Below are positions 53,514 through 61,881 of a DNA stretch of 64,000 nt, piece after piece. Position numbers and translations under genes: made by a program. Below the pieces are notes generated by a model that was not told where the DNA came from, did no database searches, and saw only the letters and a program-made list of their open reading frames with translations. Location: NCBI GenBank assembly GCA_024102795.1, contig JAGFJK010000453.1, positions 28,153 to 92,152 on the forward strand, in the 5' to 3' direction. How positions within the stretch are numbered: the first letter of the stretch is position 1; each line of letters starts with the position of its first letter. Origin of the DNA: Pirellulaceae bacterium. Its GTDB lineage: Bacteria; Planctomycetota; Planctomycetia; Pirellulales; Pirellulaceae.

Positions 53514-54133
53514 TAACTGTCCTCGCTTTCTTCCGGGTCATCCATGTCCCGCAGTTCGGCTTCCGCGCGCACGGCTGCCCGAATCCAATCGGGTGTGGAA
53601 ATGCCGGACAACGGATCCAGCGGCGCGGAACCCAAGTCGGCCAAATCGTCGGGCGAAGTCTGAGCGTCTCCCGCGGGGAATCCAACCAGGGTTTGGCCCG
53701 CTTCGCTCCCGGACTGCAGGCGGGCCCGCGTTTCGCTCCAGGCCAGCGCCAATCGTGCCTGGCCGGGGGTGGCGGCCAGCGTCCTGGGCGGTGTGGGCGC
53801 AGGTGGCCGGGGAAGCATCGGCCGCAACCCGGTGGCAACCAGCAAGCCGGCAGCGGCGCCCGTCACCAACCACAAGGTGCGCGGGGCCCATGGCCGACGC
53901 GACCTGTGATCCGGCAACTCCGATCGGGAAACCGGTTGAACCTGCTCCGAGCCAGCCGCCACCAGCAGTTGCCGAAGTTCGACCGCTTCCGCCACGGCTT
54001 CGCGTGCCGCCTGGCTTTCACCCAGCAGCCGTTCGAACTCCTCGCGCTGCGCGTCGTCCAACTCGTCCGCGATATATTGCCAGGCGCGCCAGAGCCACTC
54101 GTCATGGGAAATTGATGTGGGCAGCTTGTGCAT
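53513..54133 (-). CDS. Anti-sigma-factor-like membrane protein
   Basis: A 206-residue protein. The N-terminal 65 residues are acidic and helical (DEWLWRAWQYIADELDDAQ), like the sigma-binding domain of anti-sigma factors, though without a zinc HxxxCxxC motif. One membrane segment follows (about 86-104, TLWLVTGAAAGLLVATGL), then a periplasmic Pro-rich and acidic part. It starts 6 bp after the ECF sigma gene, which strongly suggests it regulates that sigma factor. The assignment rests on topology and position more than on sequence similarity. Confidence 0.72.
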   Translation of the reverse strand: MHKLPTSISHDEWLWRAWQYIADELDDAQREEFERLLGESQAAREAVAEAVELRQLLVAAGSEQVQPVSRSELPDHRSRRPWAPRTLWLVTGAAAGLLVATGLRPMLPRPPAPTPPRTLAATPGQARLALAWSETRARLQSGSEAGQTLVGFPAGDAQTSPDDLADLGSAPLDPLSGISTPDWIRAAVRAEAELRDMDDPEESEDS

Positions 54134-54139
54134 GGCGTC

Positions 54140-54661
54140 CTACTTTTCCTCGTCCAACAGTTGCTTGAGCTTTTGCAGGGCCGACCGCATCCGGCCCAGC
54201 GCGGTTCCCAGGGGAATCCCCAGGTCCCGTGAAATCTCGGCAAATGTCTTGTCTTCGTAAATTCGCAGCCGGACGATTTCGCGCTGAGCCGGTGGCAAGC
54301 GGTCCAAGGCCGACTTGACCGCCTGCACTCGTTCGTACCTCAGCAGCGCCTCGTCCGCCGCCACCGTCGCTGGCGTGGTTCCCTCGGCCAGTTTCCGCAC
54401 GACCCGCTGGCCGGTTGCGGATCGCCGCCGCAGGGCCAGGGCCTCGTTGTAAGCCACCCGAAACAGCCAGCTCTTGCGACTCTCCTCGCGGGTCGTGTGT
54501 CCCAGCTCAACCATCCGTGTAAAGGTCGCCTGCAACACGTCTTGCGTCAACTGCGCGTCCTGCAGCACGCCCATGATGAACCGCCGCAACGCCTCCCCGT
54601 GCTCCAGGTACAGCCGGGCGACCTCCGCCGGGTCCAGTTTGCCGTTGTCCGCAGTTGGCAC
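54140..54661 (-). CDS. ECF (extracytoplasmic function) RNA polymerase sigma factor
   Basis: A 173-residue sigma70-family protein with region 2 (about 15-80, including AQLTQDVLQATFTRMVE and SWLFRVAYNEALALRRR) and region 4 (about 118-168, LPPAQREIVRLRIYEDKTFA and the helix-turn-helix EISRDLGIPLGTALGRMRSA). No C-terminal extension. It would direct RNA polymerase to a small set of promoters, perhaps including its own. It heads the run of anti-sigma-like, coiled-coil, DUF1549 and DUF1501 genes. The 265-bp gap upstream is shared with the divergent permease gene. Confidence 0.92.
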   Translation of the reverse strand: MPTADNGKLDPAEVARLYLEHGEALRRFIMGVLQDAQLTQDVLQATFTRMVELGHTTREESRKSWLFRVAYNEALALRRRSATGQRVVRKLAEGTTPATVAADEALLRYERVQAVKSALDRLPPAQREIVRLRIYEDKTFAEISRDLGIPLGTALGRMRSALQKLKQLLDEEK

Positions 54662-54926
54662 CAGGGGCGCTCCTCGCCGGAGCCCGTCGCTCCAGGTCGC
54701 TGTCCCGATTGGTCAGATGCGCCGGATCGAGCGATTATTGACCCGACCGACCAAATCCGGTGGAAAAACAGGGAATGACCAGCCATCTTAAACGCGCGGC
54801 GGGCCCGAATCACTTCCCCATCGGTGGGGACCGCTCGGCAATCCGGCCCGGTTGCGGATATACTGCACCGGCTTAACGCTTGAGGCATCGAACGGCTTTC
54901 GGCCAGCGACTTGGGAGACGGCGGCC

Positions 54927-56882
54927 TTGTTGATCGGTCCGGTATTCAGCCGCGAGGCGGCGACCACTCCGCGGCGGCCGCGACATTTCGCCTATCGCGT
55001 GGTGTACGTGACCACGTTGCTGCTGCTGATGTGCACGGCGTGGCTGGTGTTTGCCGGCACGCAGGTGATCCGCAACGTGGGCGACATGGCCCGGTTCGGC
55101 GCGCTGCTGTTTCAGATTCTGGCGGTGGTTCAGTTCGTGCTGGTCGGATTCCTGGCCGCGTTCGGCTCGGCCAGCGCCGTCGCTCAGGAAAAGGACCGGC
55201 GAACGCTGTTGTTGCTGCTGCTGACCCGCCTGCGGAACAGCGAACTGGTGCTGGGCAAGTTGCTGGCCAGCCTGCTGAACATTCTGGTGATGCTGGTCGC
55301 CGCCGTTCCGGTGTTCATGCTGGTCACCTTGTTCGGCGGCGTCGCGCTATCGCAAGTGGGCCGGGTTTTCGCCGTGACCCTGGCGGCAACCTTGGCGGCG
55401 GGCAGTCTGGGTTCGACGCTGGCGCTGTCACGGGACAAGACATTTCAAACGCTGTCGATGACGGCTCTGGCCTTGGTCCTCTGGGTCGGCGGCTGGGAGG
55501 CCGGTTACCGGGTGCTGGAGGCCACGTTGGCCACGCCTGCCGGCAGCGGCTGGCTGGAGCTGGTCGAGGCCTGCAATCCGTTGCGGGCGATTCTGGCGGC
55601 AGCCCAGCCCGCACTGGGCGACACGACCGTGCTCGGCCAGTCCCAGACGTTCGTGCTGGTCACGCTGGCGGTGGCCGGGCTGCTTAACGGAGTCGCCATC
55701 TGGCGGGTCCGCCGCTGGAACCCGTCGCGCGAGGTGCGGCCGGGGCAAGTGGCCGAGCCGGAAAGCATCTGGGGCGGCGGCTCCGACGGTTCCGCGGCGG
55801 CCAGCGCTCCACTGGCCAGCGCTCCACTGGCCGGCGAATCGCAGGTGGCCGGCGAATCCCAGGTAGGCGGCGGGGCGATCGCGGCTCGCGGCGCCGCTCG
55901 TTGGAGCGAGTCGGACGCGGAGGCGGCGCGGGCCGGGCATGTCGATTCGATCGGTCGCCGGCGAACGGCCGAGGTGAGCAGTCGCCGGGTGTGGGACAAT
56001 CCGGTCCTGTGGCGGGAAATGCGGACCTGGGCCTACGGCCGCAAGGTGGTGCTGATCCGGCTGGTGTACTGGGTCCTGTTCGCGCTGGCGGTCGCCGGAC
56101 TCTCGCTGACACTGGAGAGCTGGGCTGGCCGGACGCGTTCGGCCGGGCCGGTCGCCCTGATTCCACCGGCGGCGGCACCCGTGGTCCCGTTCCTGATGGT
56201 CAGCCTGGTGATGATCAACGCGCTGGCCGTGACGTCGATCACCGGCGAGCGGGACGGGCAGGCACTGGACCTGCTGCTGGTCACCGATCTGACGCCGCGG
56301 GAGTTCGTGTTCGGCAAACTGGGCGGCGTGCTGTGGGTGACTCGCGACATGATCGCCTTGCCCGTGCTGCTGTGCGGCTATCTCTGGTGGCAGGGCGGCG
56401 TGTCGCTGGAAAACCTGACCTATCTGCTGGGCGGGCTGCTGGTGCTGGTAATCTTCGTGGCCATGCTGGGCGTGCATTGCGGAATGATCTACGCCAATTC
56501 GCGTTCGGCGATCGGAGTCAGTCTGGGCGTGGTGTTCTTCCTGTTCCTGGGCGTCATCACGTGCATCGCCATGATGATTTCGTTCAGCGGTTCGTTCCAG
56601 ACGCAGTTGCTGCCGTTTCTGGCGTTCCTGCTGGGCGGTGGCGTGGGCCTGTACGTGTCGCTGGGGGCCCGCAACCCTTCGCCCGCGATCCTGGCCGCGT
56701 CGCTGGTGGTGCCGTTCGCCACGTTTTTCGCGATCACCAGCTTCCTGCTGCGAAACCGCGAGCTGACCGTGTTCCTGGTGATCGTTTCGGCCTACGGATT
56801 CACGACGGCGGCGATGATGGTGCCGGGCATCTCGGAGTTCGACATCGCCATGGGGCGGACCAAGGCGGCGGGGGACGAGTAG
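54927..56882 (+). CDS. ABC-2-type permease, duplicated membrane domain
   Basis: A 651-residue membrane protein made of two halves, each with about six helices. Both halves contain the ABC-2 permease pattern of a soluble start, EKDRRTLLLLLLTRLRNSELVLGK in the first and GERDGQALDLLLVTDLTPREFVFGK in the second. A hydrophilic linker (about 265-365) contains a short tandem repeat. No ATPase gene adjoins, so the energising subunit is elsewhere. The TTG at 54927 is preferred, preceded by GGGAGACGG at a good distance; the frame opens earlier, but the added part is not hydrophobic or conserved-looking. Confidence 0.82.
   Translation: MLIGPVFSREAATTPRRPRHFAYRVVYVTTLLLLMCTAWLVFAGTQVIRNVGDMARFGALLFQILAVVQFVLVGFLAAFGSASAVAQEKDRRTLLLLLLTRLRNSELVLGKLLASLLNILVMLVAAVPVFMLVTLFGGVALSQVGRVFAVTLAATLAAGSLGSTLALSRDKTFQTLSMTALALVLWVGGWEAGYRVLEATLATPAGSGWLELVEACNPLRAILAAAQPALGDTTVLGQSQTFVLVTLAVAGLLNGVAIWRVRRWNPSREVRPGQVAEPESIWGGGSDGSAAASAPLASAPLAGESQVAGESQVGGGAIAARGAARWSESDAEAARAGHVDSIGRRRTAEVSSRRVWDNPVLWREMRTWAYGRKVVLIRLVYWVLFALAVAGLSLTLESWAGRTRSAGPVALIPPAAAPVVPFLMVSLVMINALAVTSITGERDGQALDLLLVTDLTPREFVFGKLGGVLWVTRDMIALPVLLCGYLWWQGGVSLENLTYLLGGLLVLVIFVAMLGVHCGMIYANSRSAIGVSLGVVFFLFLGVITCIAMMISFSGSFQTQLLPFLAFLLGGGVGLYVSLGARNPSPAILAASLVVPFATFFAITSFLLRNRELTVFLVIVSAYGFTTAAMMVPGISEFDIAMGRTKAAGDE
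55801..55867. repeat. Two short in-frame tandem duplications in the permease linker
   Basis: CCAGCGCTCCACTGG is present twice (55801-55815, 55816-55830), followed by two copies of an 18-19-bp unit (55831-55848, 55849-55867). They encode ASAPLASAPL and AGESQVAGESQV in the hydrophilic linker. Confidence 0.85.
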
Positions 56883-56901
56883 CCGGCGGGCGCGAGTGGC
56901 G

Positions 56902-58176
56902 ATGGGACCAGTGTTGTACGATATCCTGCCGTGGCTGCTGGCGATGCTGGTGCTGATCGGCCTGTCGGCCTTTTTCTCGGCCAGCGAGGCCGCACTGTTT
57001 TCGCTCCGCTGGACCGACCGCCGGATCCTGGACAGCGGGCGCCCAGGACAGCAAGTGGCGGCCGGATTGCTGCGCGACCCCGAACGGCTGCTGTCGGCCG
57101 TCCTGTTCTGGAACCTGGCCACCAACATGGCCTACTTCGCGATCGTCTCGATCGTCAGTTTGCGATTGAGTGAGTCGTCGGACCGGGGCGACACCTGGGC
57201 GGCCGTGTTCGGCACCGTGGCGTTGCTGACGCTCATTTTCTGCAGCGAGATGCTGCCCAAGAGCCTGGCCGTGCTCAGCGCTCGCTGGCTGGCCGGCCTG
57301 GTTGGAATTCCGCTGGCCTTCTCGGTCCGAGTGGTCGATCCGTTGATGCCCCTGCTGCGGATCGTGAACCTGCTTTCACAACGCCTGATCTGGCCCGGTT
57401 TCAAGCCCGAACCGTACCTGGAAGTGGCCGACCTGGAACGAGTGATCGAACTGTCCTCCAGCGATGCGCAACTGGTCGAACACGAACGGACGGCCCTGCA
57501 GAACATCGTCATGCTGTCCGATCTGCGGGCGGACGAATGGATGCGACCCCGCAGCCAGTTCCGCACCTTCCGCCCGCCCGTGACGCTGGCCGACTTGAAC
57601 GGCCAGATGACACCCAGCGGTTACCTGCTGGTCAGCGAAACCAGCACGGAGGAGGTGGCCGGAGCGGTCAACCTGCGGAGCCTGACCGAGCTGCCGGCGA
57701 TGCACCTGGAGCGGCTCGCCCGCCCGGTGCTCTACGTCCCCTGGTGCAACCAGGTCTCCGACGTGCTGCAGCAGTTGCATCAGAAGCAGTTGGAAGTGGC
57801 GGCCGTGGTCAACGAATTTGGCGAGACGATCGGCGTGCTGACCATGGAAGATCTGCTGGACACCGTGTTCACCGTGAATCCATCCCGGAGCGGCCGGTTG
57901 CTGAAGCGGCATGCGATCCACCAGGTGGAGCCGGGGCTGTGGCACGTCACGGGCATGGCCAGCGTGCGGAGGTTGGCCAAGTTCCTGGGTCTGCAACCGC
58001 CGGCCGGCCGCAGCGTGACGGTGGCCGGCATGGTGGAGGAAAGCCTGCAGCGGCTGGCCCGCGTGGACGACACGTGCGACTGGGGACCATTCCAGCTACG
58101 GGTGCTGGAAGCGCCGCAGCGAGGTTCGCTGCTGGTGGAACTGCGGCGCCGCGAAACGGAGGAGGACGGCGGATGA
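56902..58176 (+). CDS. CNNM/CorC-type membrane protein (DUF21 with CBS region)
   Basis: A protein of about 424 residues. The DUF21 membrane domain (about 1-180) has three to four helices and the AFFSASEAALFSLR motif typical of the family. It is followed by a CBS-pair-like region (about 200-330, RPVLYVPWCNQVSDVLQQLH and IGVLTMEDLLDTVF) and a C-terminal CorC_HlyC-like domain (about 335-420). The family is linked to magnesium or cobalt efflux. The ATG at 56902 is chosen; a GTG at 56896 is possible. It overlaps the next DUF21 gene by 4 bp. Confidence 0.9.
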   Translation: MGPVLYDILPWLLAMLVLIGLSAFFSASEAALFSLRWTDRRILDSGRPGQQVAAGLLRDPERLLSAVLFWNLATNMAYFAIVSIVSLRLSESSDRGDTWAAVFGTVALLTLIFCSEMLPKSLAVLSARWLAGLVGIPLAFSVRVVDPLMPLLRIVNLLSQRLIWPGFKPEPYLEVADLERVIELSSSDAQLVEHERTALQNIVMLSDLRADEWMRPRSQFRTFRPPVTLADLNGQMTPSGYLLVSETSTEEVAGAVNLRSLTELPAMHLERLARPVLYVPWCNQVSDVLQQLHQKQLEVAAVVNEFGETIGVLTMEDLLDTVFTVNPSRSGRLLKRHAIHQVEPGLWHVTGMASVRRLAKFLGLQPPAGRSVTVAGMVEESLQRLARVDDTCDWGPFQLRVLEAPQRGSLLVELRRRETEEDGG

Positions 58177-59144
58177 ACGAACCTCCGCTGCTGGTGATCT
58201 TGCTGCTGCTGGCCTGCGGCATGTTTCTGAGCGCTTTTTTCAGCGGCTCGGAGACCGGCTTCTATCGGGCCACGCGGATCCGGTTCGTGCTGGATGCCCT
58301 GGGCGGCAACCTGGTGGCCCGCGGCCTGCACCTGCTGGGCAACCACCCGCCGCTGTTCGTGGCCACCACGCTGATCGGGAACAATCTGGCCAACTACACG
58401 ACGTCGGCCGCCATCGTGATGCTGACCCGCAGCGTGGCGGGCGAGCACAGCCTGACCGAATTGCTGGTGACCGTGGCCATGTCGCCGGTCGTGTTCGTGT
58501 ACGGCGAACTGCTGCCGAAGAACCTGTTCTTTCACGCGCCCAATTTGCTGCTGCGGCGAGCCGGCGGCCTGTTCCTGGTGTTCACCTGCCTGTTCCTGCC
58601 GGTATCCGCCGTGCTGTATTGGCTCGGCCGAATGTTGGAAGGGATGCTCGGCCAGACGCCGCTGCGGCTGCGTCTGGCGCTGGCTCGGCAGGAGCTGCAG
58701 GAGGTGATGCACGAGGGGCGTGAGGCGGGACTGCTCAAGCCGGTCCAGTACAACCTGGCCCAGAACCTGTTCTCGGTCGCTTCCCGCGAGGTGTCCCAGA
58801 TCTGCGGCCCGCTGCCGCGGGATGGCGTCGTTCGCGGTTCGCCCGTCGGTGCCGCCCAGCGGATCGCTCAGCGGCAAGCGGCCAGCGTGCTGCCGGTGCT
58901 GGAACGCAAGAACGGTCCGGTGGCCGGTTACGTTCGCACCGTGGACCTGTACCTGCAGTCCGAGCCGTTGGTCGAGCGTGTGCGGCCGCTGATCACGGTC
59001 CGGGCCAACGACTCGCACGTCTCGGCGCTGATCCGCCTGCGCGGGGCCGGCGAGCCGCTGGCGGCCGTGCTGGACGATCGAGACGTGATGATCGGCCTGC
59101 TGTCGATCGAACAGTTGACGCGTCCCGTGTTGCACGGGACGTGA
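58173..59144 (+). CDS. Second CNNM/DUF21 membrane protein with reduced CBS region
   Basis: A 323-residue paralogue of the preceding gene. The DUF21 domain (MFLSAFFSGSETGFYRATRI through PVVFVYGELLPKNLF) is intact, but only a shortened CBS-like region follows (about 215-320) and the C-terminal CorC_HlyC domain is missing. The ATGA overlap with the upstream gene implies coupled translation, and the two proteins may form a heterodimer, since the family is dimeric. The 3' end overlaps a hairpin at 59121-59141. Confidence 0.88.
   Translation: MNEPPLLVILLLLACGMFLSAFFSGSETGFYRATRIRFVLDALGGNLVARGLHLLGNHPPLFVATTLIGNNLANYTTSAAIVMLTRSVAGEHSLTELLVTVAMSPVVFVYGELLPKNLFFHAPNLLLRRAGGLFLVFTCLFLPVSAVLYWLGRMLEGMLGQTPLRLRLALARQELQEVMHEGREAGLLKPVQYNLAQNLFSVASREVSQICGPLPRDGVVRGSPVGAAQRIAQRQAASVLPVLERKNGPVAGYVRTVDLYLQSEPLVERVRPLITVRANDSHVSALIRLRGAGEPLAAVLDDRDVMIGLLSIEQLTRPVLHGT
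59121..59141. terminator. Hairpin at a convergent gene end
   Basis: A perfect 9-bp stem (CGTCCCGTG and CACGGGACG) with a TTG loop just before the stop codon of the second DUF21 gene and 40 bp beyond the opposite small gene. No T run follows, so its role as a terminator is uncertain. Confidence 0.3.
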
Positions 59145-59180
59145 GGCGGCTCGATGCGTGTGCGACGGGCTGCCGCCGAG

Positions 59181-59537
59181 CTACGGTTGTGGCACGCCGA
59201 GCGACGGGACTTGGATGCCGACAGTTGGGACACCGCTATCGACCGCCAGCAAATTCGCGGTACTGGCCGGACTGGTGCGCTGGAGAGGTGCGTCGGCCAA
59301 CGTCTGGCGATAGCCCAGTTGCAGAATGATTCCCAGCATCTCCTCGCAGTCGATGAACCGGCGGCGATGCCACAGCTTGTAACGGTCGATCGCCTCGGCC
59401 AGTTCGCGGGCCGCCGGCGAGAGATGGCCGTGGCTGTTGGCGAACTGCCGCCGCTCGCCTTCGGCCGGCGGATGACCATCGAAGCTGGTTCGCCGATCCA
59501 CGAACGCGGGCGAGGACTGTTCCGAGGCGTGTGACAT
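59181..59537 (-). CDS. Small conserved-looking hypothetical protein
   Basis: A 118-residue soluble protein. The central block (about 30-85) has a coherent pattern: RRQFANSHGHLSPAARELAE, AIDRYKLWHRRRFIDCEEML and a following GYRQTL. I recall similar short proteins in planctomycetes with no assigned function. The first 25 and last 35 residues look disordered. A good AGGGAG site stands eight bases before the ATG at 59537. No partner gene is apparent. Confidence 0.68.
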   Translation of the reverse strand: MSHASEQSSPAFVDRRTSFDGHPPAEGERRQFANSHGHLSPAARELAEAIDRYKLWHRRRFIDCEEMLGIILQLGYRQTLADAPLQRTSPASTANLLAVDSGVPTVGIQVPSLGVPQP

Positions 59538-59764
59538 GGGTTTGCTCCCTTGCCGTGAACGGGGCAAGTTGTTCAGCCAGTCGCGATAGTCGACAGCCGG
59601 TGGTCGCCCCTGACGGCAACTCTCCGGGCACTAGAAAGCTAGGTCTCGGTTGGCCGCCCGTCAAACGCCGCCGGACGAATTTTCGAGAATTTCGCCGGAC
59701 CTGGACCGTTCAGGGCCTTCTGGCGAGCGGCGGGCGACCACCATCGCTTTTCGGGAGTACAGCG

Positions 59765-59950
59765 ATGCCCGGCCAGCCTCGCCACAAGATTGTCCGCAAT
59801 GGAGAGATCGCCACGTACCACTGCTGGTCGCGGTGCGTGCAGCGAGCGTTCCTGTGCGGGCAGGATTCGTATACGGGGGACGACTATCGGCGACTGTTTC
59901 GTGACGGCAAACGTCGCCGTCGATCGCGTCGCGCAGCCAAACCACAGTGA
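59765..59950 (+). pseudogene. REP-type transposase, 5' remnant
   Basis: Sixty-one codons whose first 45 (from MPGQPRHKIV to CVQRAFLCGQDSYTGDDY) match the N terminus of a planctomycete IS200-like, REP-associated transposase family I recognise by the RCVRRAFLCGRD pattern. The catalytic HxH and Tyr parts are absent. After about codon 48 the frame turns to Arg-rich sequence and stops at 59950. The matching C-terminal part of the same family lies in the same frame at 60630-60937. Confidence 0.65.
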
Positions 59951-59956
59951 ACCGGC

Positions 59957-60175
59957 TCACGATGCGCCGAGTCCGGCCAGGTGACCAAGCACGTCGGCGT
60001 AGGACAACCGCGGCTGCTTGGATTCAAGACGAGCACGTGCCAGTCGAATGTCCTCCAAATCCACTTCCCTGGCTATAACTCCAATCCTTTTGCCCGTCTC
60101 GTCGACGAACTCAATGCCATCACGCGCTTCGTTCAACTGGCGTACCTGTTCCGCCGTGGCAACGATTTGGGTCAT
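59957..60175 (-). CDS. Small hypothetical protein, possibly antitoxin-like
   Basis: A 72-residue soluble acidic protein (EFVDETGKRIGVIAREVDLE, then EDIRLARARLESKQPRLSYA). It has the size and the strand-then-helix look of small antitoxin or prevent-host-death-like proteins, but no family is certain and no toxin gene is adjacent. GGAG lies seven bases before the ATG at 60175. It sits within the 720-bp interval that separates the two transposase remnants. Confidence 0.55.
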   Translation of the reverse strand: MTQIVATAEQVRQLNEARDGIEFVDETGKRIGVIAREVDLEDIRLARARLESKQPRLSYADVLGHLAGLGAS

Positions 60176-60629
60176 GGGTCGGCTCCTGTTCGATGTGCTT
60201 CCATTCTACGCTTGATTATCGGGCGGCGGGGTGGCGGGAACAGCGGGCGGGGCGGTGAGCAGTTGGTCTGGCGGAGGGGGTGACGAAAGGTGCCCCAGGG
60301 TAAACGGGCCGCCACCGACAACTCGTCAGAGTTGGAAAATGCTGGAGAGTCGTAAGCTGTGCTGCTGGATTCGCCGCGTTTGGACTCCGAGTTAGCCATG
60401 CGTGCGGCCAGCTCGCCGCGCGGGATTCATTGTCTGGATTGCCCGATTCCCAGCCTGATTCCCGTTAGTCCAGCGTTTCACTTGAGACCAGCGAGACAAC
60501 TGACAGAGGTGGTGTGCAACGAGACCAGCAGCGCGGTTCCACTCGCGGACTGCGGCTCATCCAACGCCGACGCAGCGCTGCCGAGCTCCCCAAGCCACAC
60601 CCGTTCTAGGCGTCCGTTTCCCCAGGGGG
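60176..60629. other. Interval between transposase remnants, no clear gene
   Basis: About 450 bp on the right side of the interrupted transposase. A plus-strand open frame from 60359 runs through into the C-terminal remnant, but its first 90 residues are Ser/Pro/Arg-rich and resemble no protein family. No RNA gene or terminator is seen. Confidence 0.45.
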
Positions 60630-60937
60630 AACGTCGCCGTCGAGCGTCTGGCAATCCGATTCTGGACATGTCGATGTCGGACTATGTGCGGATCCTGCTG
60701 TGGGTCGTGGCCCAGACCGCGGCGGCGCGAGCGGCACCGGATTCGGATCCGTCGGGGCTGGTGCAGCACCTGAGGAAGTTTGGGCTGGACCCCGACCGCT
60801 GGACGACCGCGGTGAATAACTTTGACAAGTGGTTTGGCCGAGCGGTCGGGTCGGTCGAGCGGGTGCGGGAATTGCTCAACCGCAGCGGGGACCGCTGGGT
60901 CAAGGGAATGCGGAACTGTCGAGCGACGTTTGGCTGA
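60630..60937 (+). pseudogene. REP-type transposase, 3' remnant
   Basis: The last 100 or so codons of the frame that opens at 60359. The segment DMSMSDYVRILLWVVAQTAA and the closing residues (LLNRSGDRWVKGMRNCRATFG region, WVKG...ATFG) match the C terminus of the same transposase family as the remnant at 59765: a YLxLLDWTGRQ-like helix and a final RRWLxGxxxxRAxFG-like motif, from memory of the family. It lacks a plausible start of its own and is best read as a broken gene end. Confidence 0.6.
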
Positions 60938-61374
60938 CCTAGCGTCACCGACCTGCTGCGGCGGTCAGCGTGGGACAAGCAGCGGGGCTGCTTGTCACGC
61001 CCCACACGCCCGCCATCGCAGCAAGTCGCTCGCCGATCATTTGGTCACCCGCTACCCCGTTTTTTCAAGCGGTCCGCTCAGCGTGCAGGGATGCCGCGCC
61101 TCGAAGCTGCCTGACGTGCAGCTTGTCGCCCTCCGCCACTCGCTTTCGGACCTTTTGCCCCCAGTCAACTGCCCCCATTTCCCCCTCTTCCGGACCAGCA
61201 TTCCACCACTCTACCTGCTGGTTCTGCCGCCCAGTCGTCCGATTTCTGGGTGTCTTCCCTTTCGCTTCCCGATTTCTGGGTGTCTTCCCTTTCGCCTGAC
61301 CTTTCTTTGACCTTTCTTACTAGACCTTTCTTACTACGTGTCCATCTTTTCTATAACCTTTCTATGGTCCGTCG
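60938..61374. other. Intergenic region with short direct repeats
   Basis: This 437-bp gap has no convincing gene. Its composition falls from G+C-rich to pyrimidine-rich at the right end. Two direct 26-bp copies (61240-61265 and 61270-61295), containing TTTCTGGGTGTCTTCCCTTT, are followed by several TGACCTTTCTT/AGACCTTTCTT units up to about 61365. Confidence 0.7.
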
Positions 61375-61878
61375 TTAGCCGCGACGGTCGTCAGGCGCAG
61401 TCTGTCCCAGTGAAGCCCATTGGTCCTTCGCGATTTTCAAATACGGTTGAAACAACTCGTCTGCTTTCTTGACCAAGTCATCCCACGGCTTTCCAGATTT
61501 TTGACGCTCCTCAAGGCGATTCAATATGGCATACACAACTTCGCACTCTAAATCACCTGTGCCACCATCAGCTTCGTCACCCGATTTCGCCAAACACTGC
61601 TCAAGCGGCATCTTTCCGAGCTTAAAACTCCAGTAGATGTATCCCAGCTTGGCGTTGCCAATGTAGATTCGATGCCCGCATTCCAATTCCTCCGCCCGCA
61701 TGCGTTTACCGAGTGGTTCAAGCAACTCGTCTTCTGTTGATGCCAGAGACATCAAGACAATCCAATCTTCAGGGCTCTCATTCTCTTCGATCTTGCGGTC
61801 TGCCCAACTACGCCAATCTGACGGTGTCGCGAAACCCGAAAACACCGCAGCCGCCCAGAAATGTCCGATCGCGTCCAT
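61375..61878 (-). CDS. Small acidic protein next to RHS gene, candidate immunity protein
   Basis: A 167-residue soluble acidic protein of no family I recognise (WADRKIEENESPEDWIVLMS, then helices with many Glu and Asp; CEVVYAILNRLEERQKSGKP). Base composition is visibly lower in G+C than the surrounding core genes. It starts only 3 bp after the RHS gene stop, on the same strand, which is the usual place for the immunity gene of a polymorphic toxin. That role is inference from position, charge and composition. It could also be an unrelated orphan. Confidence 0.7.
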   Translation of the reverse strand: MDAIGHFWAAAVFSGFATPSDWRSWADRKIEENESPEDWIVLMSLASTEDELLEPLGKRMRAEELECGHRIYIGNAKLGYIYWSFKLGKMPLEQCLAKSGDEADGGTGDLECEVVYAILNRLEERQKSGKPWDDLVKKADELFQPYLKIAKDQWASLGQTAPDDRRG

Positions 61879-61881
61879 ACC

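Noticed and set aside
60359..60629. Independent gene start for the frame ending at 60937
   Set aside because: The first 90 codons are Ser/Pro/Arg-rich without family resemblance; only the last 100 codons look like protein, as the end of a transposase.
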